From: Prochlorococcus marinus CUG1415
Lineage (GTDB): Bacteria > Cyanobacteriota > Cyanobacteriia > PCC-6307 > Cyanobiaceae
Reading direction: 5' to 3'
Assembly (NCBI RefSeq): GCF_017696015.1
Contig: NZ_JAAORL010000001.1
Coordinates: 186,001 to 250,000, forward strand
Length of the DNA stretch: 64,000 bases
The position numbers were made by a program, and so were the translations under genes. Below the pieces are notes generated by a model. The model worked only from the letters and a program-made list of their open reading frames with translations. It did not search any database and was not told where the DNA came from. How positions within the stretch are numbered: position 1 is the first letter of the stretch; each line of letters starts with the position of its first letter. Shown one piece after another: positions 57,714-64,000 of the stretch.

Positions 57714-58296
57714 TTTTAGGTAATTTAATTATTGACCATTGCATCAACCCTAAAGTAAAGATTAATAATGAAAATAATCCTAAAAATTTTGCTATCGGCT
57801 GAGTAAAGTTAGCTCCGAAGAAAAAATTAAATAAATTTTTGATCATAATATATAAATTTGAAGAAGGCTGAAGCCAGATCTCACATGCAGCAGAATTAAT
57901 AGAAGAAAAGCAGTTAAAGTTTTGCAAACTTTGGATTAAGAAATTCAGAGATATAAAAGTAAGAGACCATCTCCACACTTTTGTCGTTGTGGTAAGGGGG
58001 TAAGTAAAGTCATATTCTTTTAATTCATCATTTATATCATTCCAAAACCAAACTGAAATTGTCATTAATAATGTTGAAATATTTGTTACTAGAAGAGCGT
58101 AATTAAACTTACCTATTAAAAGTAAAAGGCTTATAAAAAATAAAAGGGATATTTTCCAATAAATTGATAAAAGTTTATTAACAGCTTGATTTCTTTTTTT
58201 TATTGACCAAAAGAATAAAGTAATAGGAATACCAACAAGGAAAATTATTGAAAGTTGAAAAGATAGCCAAATAGAAAGTTGATTAAAAACGTTCAA
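57673..58296 (-). CDS. DUF3177-like membrane protein
   Basis: A 207-residue protein with about five membrane helices. LSIIFLVGIPITLFFWSIKK, LLSIYWKISLLFFISLLLLIG and ISVWFWNDINDELKEYD match my recollection of the cyanobacterial family DUF3177, including KVWRWSLTF and the lumen-side cysteines NCFSS and ACEIWL. Function is unknown. The last 41 bases overlap the downstream small gene. The start is 122 bases from the divergent trmB. Confidence 0.7.
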   Translation of the reverse strand: MNVFNQLSIWLSFQLSIIFLVGIPITLFFWSIKKRNQAVNKLLSIYWKISLLFFISLLLLIGKFNYALLVTNISTLLMTISVWFWNDINDELKEYDFTYPLTTTTKVWRWSLTFISLNFLIQSLQNFNCFSSINSAACEIWLQPSSNLYIMIKNLFNFFFGANFTQPIAKFLGLFSLLIFTLGLMQWSIIKLPKNGRNSSFSENGRY

Positions 58297-58418
58297 AACT
58301 TTTTCTTTTTACATACATAATAATTAAACATCAAACTGTTACTTTTTAACTTACTATTGTCATAGTTATGAATATTATGAATCTTTATATTATTGACGAG
58401 GAATAGATTAATACTTGT

Positions 58419-59048
58419 ATGAGACAACACGTTAATCCGCTTAGTAAAAATTTCAATGAAATTGAGAGAATCCCTTCTTTGATTGAAATGTTTGGTGATC
58501 CTAAATTGAATCTGCATTTGGATATAGGTTGTGCTGCGGGTGAGTTTCTATTTGATTTAGCTTTAGTTAATACCAGTTGGAATTATTTAGGAATTGAAAT
58601 ACGTGAGAAATTAGTTAAAACTGCTAAATTAAAAGTGCGTGAAAGAGAAATTAAAAATTTATATTTTATATTTGGCAATGCTAATAATATTTTTAATGAT
58701 GTCCAGAGTAAATTTTTTATAGAGAATGTAAAAAGTATTTCTTTTAACTTTCCAGATCCGTGGTTTAAGAAGAGACATTATAAAAGGCGCGTAATTCAGA
58801 CAGAATTTATTAATACTCTCTCCAACTTATTGCAAAAAGGATCCCTAATTTTTATAAAAACTGATGTAAAGGATTTATTAGATTATATGGATTGCACTAT
58901 ATCAGGAAATTCTAAGTTTAAAAAAATAGATAAAAAGGATTTTAATTATTCCCAAAGTTTTAATCCAAATAAAGTTAAAACTAATAGAGAGAAGTATGTC
59001 ATTATTAACCAACTTGATATTTTTGATATGATTTATATAAAAATCTGA
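58419..59048 (+). CDS. trmB: tRNA (guanine-N7-)-methyltransferase
   Basis: A 209-residue SAM-dependent enzyme methylating G46 in the tRNA variable loop. [11 protein letters not shown] at the N-terminus, the SAM-binding [24 protein letters not shown] and the catalytic-substrate segment [17 protein letters not shown] are typical; TNREKYVI is near the end. It is flanked by the divergent DUF3177-like gene and convergent glmM (7 bases). Confidence 0.95.
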   Translation: MRQHVNPLSKNFNEIERIPSLIEMFGDPKLNLHLDIGCAAGEFLFDLALVNTSWNYLGIEIREKLVKTAKLKVREREIKNLYFIFGNANNIFNDVQSKFFIENVKSISFNFPDPWFKKRHYKRRVIQTEFINTLSNLLQKGSLIFIKTDVKDLLDYMDCTISGNSKFKKIDKKDFNYSQSFNPNKVKTNREKYVIINQLDIFDMIYIKI

Positions 59049-59055
59049 TTCATAA

Positions 59056-60402
59056 TTAATTCATTATTTTATTAATTTCTAAAGAGAGTTTGTGCGTTAT
59101 TTCACTTGATAAAGAATTGACTTTAGTCTGATTTGTGGCCTCAATAAGAACTCGCATTAAGGGTTCTGTACCACTAGGCCTTATATAAACTCTAAAATTA
59201 TCTGAATTGTTTGCCTGGAAAATTTCTATAGTTTGATCAATTAAAATTTTTGTTTTTGGATTTATTTTATTAATATTAAAATCTAAATTGATGTTGGTTA
59301 GTTTCTGAGGAAAAGGGTCGAAACTGCTTTTTAACCAATCATTTAAAGTAATATTTTTCTTTTTACAGTATTTAGCAATTTGAAGTGCAGTCAAAATACC
59401 ATCTCCAGAATAGTTGTTAATTTTTGAAAGTATATGTCCTGATTGCTCACCTCCTAAAACAGCTCTTTTTTCCCTCATTGCTTCATGAACGTATTTATCT
59501 CCTACATCAGTTCTATATAAAATTCCACCAATTTTGTTCCAAGCCTTTTCAAACCCTAAATTTGCCATTTGAGTTGATATTAGTAAATTATTTGTGAGAA
59601 TCTTTTGTGCCATAAGTTCTCTACCCCAAAGAAAAAGAATATGATCACCATCCAATACATTGCCTTTAGAATCTACTCCAATTACTCTATCGGCATCCCC
59701 ATCGAAGCTAAATCCCATATCTGCATAACTCTCTCTTAATGCTTTTTTTAATGGTTCTAGGTTAGTAGAACCGCAATTCATATTAATTTTTAACCCGTTT
59801 TTTGAGTTATTGATAACTTTTACATCAGCGCCAAGATTCTGAAATATTGTTTTTGCGCAGGTTGTCGCTGATCCATAGCATGTGTCTAATATTATTTTCA
59901 AGCCGCTTAAATTTTCTCCACCCATTGTGTGGATTAAGCTTTTCATATAAATATCCATAAGTTCTTTATTTGTTTTTAAAGAGAACTCTTTTGTAGGAAC
60001 TAATTGATTTTGTTCTTCAACTAATTTTTGAATTTTATTTTCAACTTCTTTAGTAATTTTTTGACCATTATGATCAAAGATTTTTATGCCATTGTATTCT
60101 GGTGGATTATGACTAGCAGATATCATTATTCCACTACTAAGATTCTCTTGTTTGATTAAAAAAGGGATAGCTGGTGTAGGGCATATTCCAAGATTTATAA
60201 ATTTTCTTCCACTTGCATTTATACCTTGTGTTATTGCCTGAAGCAGAATATCTCCACTAATCCTTGTATCTCTTCCAATTAATATTGGATTTTTATTTTC
60301 TAAACTTGAACCTAAAGCATATCCAACTTTATAGGCTAGAGAATAAGTTATCTCTTTATTAAATCTTCCTCTTATCCCATCAGTACCAAAGATTGATTGC
60401 AT
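59056..60402 (-). CDS. glmM: Phosphoglucosamine mutase
   Basis: A 448-residue phosphohexomutase converting glucosamine-6-phosphate to glucosamine-1-phosphate, on the way to UDP-GlcNAc for peptidoglycan and lipopolysaccharide. [11 protein letters not shown] at the N-terminus, the phosphoserine loop [15 protein letters not shown], the metal loop [12 protein letters not shown] and the C-terminal phosphate-binding [11 protein letters not shown] all match. It supplies the substrate used later by MurG in this window. Confidence 0.95.
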   Translation of the reverse strand: MQSIFGTDGIRGRFNKEITYSLAYKVGYALGSSLENKNPILIGRDTRISGDILLQAITQGINASGRKFINLGICPTPAIPFLIKQENLSSGIMISASHNPPEYNGIKIFDHNGQKITKEVENKIQKLVEEQNQLVPTKEFSLKTNKELMDIYMKSLIHTMGGENLSGLKIILDTCYGSATTCAKTIFQNLGADVKVINNSKNGLKINMNCGSTNLEPLKKALRESYADMGFSFDGDADRVIGVDSKGNVLDGDHILFLWGRELMAQKILTNNLLISTQMANLGFEKAWNKIGGILYRTDVGDKYVHEAMREKRAVLGGEQSGHILSKINNYSGDGILTALQIAKYCKKKNITLNDWLKSSFDPFPQKLTNINLDFNINKINPKTKILIDQTIEIFQANNSDNFRVYIRPSGTEPLMRVLIEATNQTKVNSLSSEITHKLSLEINKIMN

Positions 60403-60538
60403 AATTAGATTTCGGGAATCAAATATATTTTGATCATTATTTGGTTCTTATTTTATCAGTTGATTAAAAGTTAACCGATTTTAATTCTCTTTATTTGTTT
60501 AACTTATTTAAAATGTCTTTAGTGAGTAAAAATTTATA

Positions 60539-61084
60539 ATGCAATCTGAGAGTAGAGAACCAATTTCAAATTATAACTTAAATGTCATACTTGTCTTGAT
60601 TATTGCGATTGTTATTATCTCTTTGACTTTATTTAGAAACCTCTTTTTTCAATCAACTTATCTTCTTAAGAGTTTTGGTGAATTATCTGTTGATCCTGAA
60701 ATAGCTTTTAAAAACAATAAGCCTACTTTTCTTGAATTTTATGCTGAGTGGTGTGAAGTTTGCAAAGAAATGGCTCCAAAAGTATCTGATTTAAAAGAGA
60801 CATATGAAAAAGATATTAATTTTGTTTTTTTAAATGTTGATAATCAAAAATGGGAAAAATATATCCGAAAATTTGAAGTTAATGGAATTCCTCAAGTTAA
60901 TCTTTTTGATAGAAAAGGTAATTTAAAATCTACCTTTATTGGTAAACAAGAGGAATTAACAATAAAAGAATCTATTGATCAATTAGAAAGAGAAGTGGAA
61001 TCTCAAGAAGAAATTCTTAATGCTGCATTTTCAGCAATCAAAGAAAATAAAAATAATGAGGTTACTCCTCGTAGTCATGGATAA
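60539..61084 (+). CDS. txlA: Membrane-anchored thioredoxin-like protein (TxlA/HCF164-like)
   Basis: A 181-residue protein with one N-terminal membrane helix (about residues 14-34), then a thioredoxin fold with the active site FYAEWCEVCKEMAPK (CEVC) and cis-proline loop NGIPQVNLFDRKG. Related cyanobacterial and plastid proteins act in thiol transfer across the thylakoid membrane, for cytochrome and photosystem assembly. The C-terminal about 30 residues are charged. It is convergent with thyX, 3 bases apart. Confidence 0.85.
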   Translation: MQSESREPISNYNLNVILVLIIAIVIISLTLFRNLFFQSTYLLKSFGELSVDPEIAFKNNKPTFLEFYAEWCEVCKEMAPKVSDLKETYEKDINFVFLNVDNQKWEKYIRKFEVNGIPQVNLFDRKGNLKSTFIGKQEELTIKESIDQLEREVESQEEILNAAFSAIKENKNNEVTPRSHG

Positions 61085-61087
61085 TTC

Positions 61088-61720
61088 TTACCAATCTAGA
61101 GATTTTGATACAACCGGAAAACTTTGTTTGAAAATAGACTTACAATTTTGGGCAATAGACTTGTGTTCTTCTTGAGTACCATGAGCTGATCTTAAATTAA
61201 TGTAATGAATCCATGATCTGCATGATCCAGACATGTAGATTCTCGTTGGAGTTGCTAATGGTAAAACAAATCTCGCACATTCTTTAGCTATTCCTTCAGC
61301 AAGTAAATCTTCATATAATTCTGATGCAGCTTTAAAATGTGAAGCAATTTTTGCATTGAATCTTTTTTTTAACTCATCAGGGAGGTCGGGAATAGAATTT
61401 TGCCTATTTTTAAAATCTTGTCTTCTCAACTCTGGTAAAGGAATATTCCCCAATTGAGAACTATCTGCATATCTCTGTGAAAATTCCTGGAAAGTAAATG
61501 ATCTATGTCTCAAAATTTGAGCTGCAATTCCTCTATTGGTTTCTATCTGTAAGGTCATAAATGACTGTTCAAATACACTCCAGTGTTCATTTTTAATACA
61601 ATAACTCAATAATTTTGAATAATCTTCATTTTTCTGATTGTTTGGATTACTCACTCTTGCAATGTAAGCCATTGTTTTTTCTGCATCAGGAGTTAGCGAA
61701 ATCAGCTCAACTTTACTCAT
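61088..61720 (-). CDS. thyX: Flavin-dependent thymidylate synthase
   Basis: A 210-residue FAD enzyme making dTMP from dUMP with methylene-tetrahydrofolate. The ThyX motif RHRxxSxxxxSxR is visible as RHRSFTFQEFSQR, and the later YMSGSCRSWIHYINLR and FKQSF segments fit. No thyA is seen here. It is separated by one base from dcd, which supplies dUTP for the same pathway. Confidence 0.97.
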   Translation of the reverse strand: MSKVELISLTPDAEKTMAYIARVSNPNNQKNEDYSKLLSYCIKNEHWSVFEQSFMTLQIETNRGIAAQILRHRSFTFQEFSQRYADSSQLGNIPLPELRRQDFKNRQNSIPDLPDELKKRFNAKIASHFKAASELYEDLLAEGIAKECARFVLPLATPTRIYMSGSCRSWIHYINLRSAHGTQEEHKSIAQNCKSIFKQSFPVVSKSLDW

Positions 61721-61721
61721 T

Positions 61722-62315
61722 TTAGATCTTTGCTAGAGTTACCTTTTCTGGTTGATTTTGATATTTACCTCTTCTATCTTCATATGTTGTCGCGCAAGGA
61801 TCACCTTCAAAAAAGAGGAGTTGACAGATACCCTCGTCTGCATAAATTCTACAATCTGCACCTGAACTATTGCTAAATTCTAAAGTTAGGTGACCTTCCC
61901 ATCCTGCTTCTGCAGGTGTTGTATTAACAATTATTCCTAGTCGTGCGTAAGTACTTTTGCCAATACAAATTACCGTTATATTTTTTGGTACTTTCATCTT
62001 TTCTAAAGCCACCCCTAAACCATAGGAGTGAGCAGGAAGAATAAAAAAGTCTCCATCGTCATCATGATGAAGAACCGTTTTTTCTAAATTATGAGGATTA
62101 AACTTTTTGGGATTCATTACAGTACCTGGGATATGTCTAAAAATCAGGAATTCTTTTGGTGAAAGTCTTAAATCATAGCCATAAGAGGAACATCCGTAAC
62201 TCAAAACTGGCTTTTTTTGATTATCGGGTTCAAGATGTCTCACCAAATTTGATTGGAAGGGTTTTATCATCCCTTCAGAGGCTTTTTGATTTATCCAGAG
62301 ATCATTTTTAAGCAT
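61722..62315 (-). CDS. dcd: dCTP deaminase
   Basis: A 197-residue trimeric enzyme converting dCTP to dUTP. YGCSSYGYDLRLSPKEFLIF, the STYARLGIIVNTTPAEAGWEG catalytic loop with the glutamate (key PAEAGWEGHLTLE), and the C-terminal Gln-containing QLLFFEGDP segment are characteristic. It is 4 bases after the CobO-like gene and 1 base before thyX. Together dcd and thyX feed dUMP/dTMP synthesis. Confidence 0.96.
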   Translation of the reverse strand: MLKNDLWINQKASEGMIKPFQSNLVRHLEPDNQKKPVLSYGCSSYGYDLRLSPKEFLIFRHIPGTVMNPKKFNPHNLEKTVLHHDDDGDFFILPAHSYGLGVALEKMKVPKNITVICIGKSTYARLGIIVNTTPAEAGWEGHLTLEFSNSSGADCRIYADEGICQLLFFEGDPCATTYEDRRGKYQNQPEKVTLAKI

Positions 62316-62319
62316 TTTT

Positions 62320-62901
62320 TTATGAACGAAGTTCGGTGATTTGGTTAGCCATTAATAATAAATCTTTAGGAATATCTGTACCAGTAAGGATTACATCTCC
62401 TGATATAAATCGGTTTTCAAGTGTTGAAATCAAATCATCCTTATCGATAATTTTCATCTCAATTGCAAGAAAAATTTCATCAAGTATGATTTGATCATTT
62501 TCTCCAGAGAGTAATTCTTTTTTGCAAAAATCCCATAATTCAAAAGTAGATTCATGAATAGATTTTTTTAAATTTTCATTATTTTCAATTTCTTCAGAAT
62601 CATATTGATCAAAGGAATATGATGATCTTACCCAAGTTAAATTGCCACAAAGTTTTACTGCATTAGCGACCCCTTGTTTAACCCCTCCTTTCATAAATTG
62701 TACTAAAAGTACTTTCCTACCAAGAGCAGCATTTCTTAGGGAGTCTCTAATAATAGAAGAATAACTCCCTCTATAAGAAGATTGGTATATTTGGACTTGA
62801 CCATTTTGTATAAATTTTTTTAAGTTTATTTTGTTAGAAGAACTTATTTTTACTAAATCGGGATTATTTTTGGAATAACTATTAGATGAGCTAATTACCA
62901 T
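62320..62901 (-). CDS. CobO/BtuR-like protein with a lost P-loop
   Basis: A 193-residue protein aligned by eye with cob(I)alamin adenosyltransferase of the CobA/BtuR type. Matching parts are VLLVQFMKGG, ILDEIFLAIEMKIIDKDDL and VILTGTDIPKDLLLMANQITELR. Where the family has its ATP-binding GDGKGKTT loop (after about residue 38), this protein reads YQSSYRGSYSS with no GKT. ATP-dependent adenosylation is doubtful, and a changed role is possible. It heads the leftward dcd-thyX run and is divergent from ntcA. Confidence 0.75.
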   Translation of the reverse strand: MVISSSNSYSKNNPDLVKISSSNKINLKKFIQNGQVQIYQSSYRGSYSSIIRDSLRNAALGRKVLLVQFMKGGVKQGVANAVKLCGNLTWVRSSYSFDQYDSEEIENNENLKKSIHESTFELWDFCKKELLSGENDQIILDEIFLAIEMKIIDKDDLISTLENRFISGDVILTGTDIPKDLLLMANQITELRS

Positions 62902-62921
62902 TATTCTGGATTTCTTTTTTA

Positions 62922-62966
62922 TATATGCAGTATAATTTGAATTTATTTACACTGCATATAGTGTAA
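62922..62966. promoter_or_regulatory. Overlapping palindromes and TATAAT box in the cobO-like/ntcA intergenic region
   Basis: TATATGCAGT (62922-62931) and ACTGCATATA (62951-62960) form a perfect 10-base inverted repeat. Overlapping it, TTACACT (62947-62953), spacer GCATAT and AGTGTAA (62960-62966) form a 7-base inverted repeat. A perfect TATAAT (62931-62936) lies inside, in the ntcA direction. The array looks like a compact operator. No clear GTA-N8-TAC NtcA box was found. Confidence 0.6.
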
Positions 62967-63104
62967 TTTTACTTAAAAAAGCGTTTAGAAAGTTGAAACT
63001 AGACGAAAGAAGTGCATAGAGATACCAATCAGAATCGGAAATTGTTACTGTTGATACAAGATATTTCAAGGTGTCTTCTTAAATTTTTAAAAGTAAAGAA
63101 ATTT

Positions 63105-63839
63105 ATGATACATTCTTCTCGAGGACTCAACCACTTTAGTTCCCAACAATCCGGAAAAAGTAAAATTAACTCTGTTGGAGAACGTTTCCCAATCAATAAA
63201 TCTTTAATGGAAGTAATTAAAGGTCTAGAGGGTGCAAGCACAGAAATGGTTGAGAGATCTAAAACAATATTTTTCCCTGGGGATCCTGCTGAGAGGGTTT
63301 ATCTGATAAGAAGAGGAGCAGTACGGTTGTCAAGAGTTTATGAGTCAGGTGAAGAGATAACTGTTGCTTTATTAAGAGAAAATAGTCTCTTTGGTGTTTT
63401 ATCTCTTCTTACAGGACATAGATCTGATCGTTTTTATCATGCCATAGCATTCACAAGAGTTGAAATGATAACAGCCCCTGCAAATTCTGTTTTAAGAGCA
63501 ATAGAAGAAGATGCATCAGTAGGACTATTATTGTTGAAGGGTCTTTCAAGTAGGATCCTACAAACAGAAACAATGATAGAAACTCTTACTCATAGAGATA
63601 TGTCTTCTCGGTTAGTAAGCTTTTTAATGGTTCTTTGTAGAGACTTTGGAGTTGCAAGTGAAAAAGGTATTACAATAGATTTGAAACTTTCACATCAAGC
63701 TATTGCTGAAGCTATTGGTTCAACAAGAGTAACGATTACAAGATTATTGGGAGATTTAAAGGATTCCGGTCTCCTAAATATTGAAAGAAAAAAAATTACA
63801 GTATTTGATCCAATAGCTCTTGCAAAAAGATTTAATTGA
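63105..63839 (+). CDS. ntcA: Global nitrogen regulator NtcA (CRP family)
   Basis: A 244-residue CRP-family activator of nitrogen genes, sensing 2-oxoglutarate with Pip[32 protein letters not shown] (key [12 protein letters not shown]) is the effector domain start, followed by [16 protein letters not shown] and the long helix [16 protein letters not shown]. The C-terminal helix-turn-helix [20 protein letters not shown] is almost identical to known NtcA. I choose ATG 63105; the frame opens at 63012, and another ATG lies 35 codons downstream of mine (MEVIKGLEG). The N-terminus is longer than in freshwater NtcA in either case. Confidence 0.96.
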   Translation: MIHSSRGLNHFSSQQSGKSKINSVGERFPINKSLMEVIKGLEGASTEMVERSKTIFFPGDPAERVYLIRRGAVRLSRVYESGEEITVALLRENSLFGVLSLLTGHRSDRFYHAIAFTRVEMITAPANSVLRAIEEDASVGLLLLKGLSSRILQTETMIETLTHRDMSSRLVSFLMVLCRDFGVASEKGITIDLKLSHQAIAEAIGSTRVTITRLLGDLKDSGLLNIERKKITVFDPIALAKRFN

Positions 63840-63878
63840 TTCATCATTAACTATGATGTATTGAGCTTATGAAATAGT

Positions 63879-64000
63879 GTGGCCTGGATTTTAATTGTTT
63901 TTTTAATATTACTCGGGGGATTAATTGCACCATTTGGGGATATTCTTGGTACAAAAATAGGTAAAGCTAGATTTAGTATCTTAAAATTAAGACCAAAGAA
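63879..64000 (+). CDS. DUF3084-like protein, N-terminal part
   Basis: The frame starts at GTG 63879 and runs off the window. The visible 40 residues (AWILIVFLILLGGLIAPFGD, then GTKIGKARFSILKLRPK) form a membrane helix and a basic segment typical of the N-terminus of the cyanobacterial DUF3084 family, whose full proteins continue with long coiled coil. Function is unknown. It is 39 bases after ntcA. Confidence 0.75.
   Translation, partial: MAWILIVFLILLGGLIAPFGDILGTKIGKARFSILKLRPK

Noticed and set aside
58293-58517. Minus-strand 74-codon frame at the trmB start
   Set aside because: It overlaps the well-supported trmB gene by 99 bases, has low-complexity Asn/Lys-rich sequence and no ribosome-binding site.
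62930-62967. Canonical NtcA box (GTA-N8-TAC) for ntcA autoregulation
   Set aside because: Several GTA and TAC triplets occur, but none has 8-base spacing; the nearest (GTA-N4-TAC) is too short.

Overview
This is a strongly A+T-rich, densely packed bacterial chromosome segment from a marine picocyanobacterium, almost certainly a high-light-type Prochlorococcus. The support is: psbA (D1), psbO, a cyanobacterial beta-carotene hydroxylase, CP12, NtcA, an SbtA/BicA/SbtB-type inorganic carbon cluster, Ycf20-, Ycf66- and DUF3177-type cyanobacterial proteins, very short intergenic gaps, and many lysine/asparagine/isoleucine-rich proteins. I see no insertion sequence, prophage, CRISPR array or defence island. 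This is conserved core genome, and I found no multi-gene system that looks wholly undescribed. The unusual signals are at gene scale: non-canonical starts, decayed catalytic motifs inside conserved families, one small ORF, palindromes and structured leaders.

Layout. 1-6.5 kb: 3' end of trpG, an exported metallo-beta-lactamase-fold protein, then a leftward run mnmE, nadC, argS, hisC. 6.5-19 kb: DUF2062 protein, relA/spoT, an orphan double-ATPase ABC protein, rluD and rbgA, pgk, an exported hypothetical, murG, and a leftward rnhA-pyrD-cobD-like run. 19-25.3 kb: leftward clpB2-secE-nusG-rplK-rplA-(L10 leader)-rplJ-rplL. 25.5-33 kb: eno, an ABC1/UbiB kinase, a thioredoxin-reductase-like flavoprotein that lacks NADPH motifs, and the leftward bicA-sbtA-sbtB-like bicarbonate uptake cluster. 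33-38.7 kb: hemB, a VOC protein, mutS2, obg, a small hypothetical, and CP12 facing it across a shared terminator. 38.8-49.7 kb: ECM4-type glutathione transferase, aspartoacylase, a 42-aa small ORF, psbA, aroC, an Eda-like aldolase, ftsH, sat, psbO, coaBC and a small hypothetical. 49.9-58.3 kb: a small hypothetical and ycf20, pyrB with an alkyladenine glycosylase, gatC, crtR, tRNA-Leu(UAG), a Ycf66-like protein, ileS and two overlapping hypotheticals. 58.4-64 kb: trmB, glmM, a thioredoxin-like membrane protein, leftward cobO-like-dcd-thyX, then ntcA and the start of a DUF3084 protein.

How the genes work together. The window mixes photosynthesis and carbon fixation (psbA, psbO, crtR, bicarbonate transporters, CP12, pgk), translation and ribosome assembly (argS, ileS, gatC, ribosomal proteins, mnmE, trmB, rluD, rbgA, obg), nucleotide synthesis (pyrB, pyrD, dcd, thyX), cell wall (murG, glmM), cofactors (nadC, hemB, coaBC) and global control (relA/spoT, ntcA).

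Two conserved genes, the alkyladenine glycosylase (51485-52081) and crtR (52552-53571), have full-length reading frames but no ATG, GTG or TTG before their conserved N-termini. They must start at ATA or ATT, be translated from inside, or contain sequence changes.
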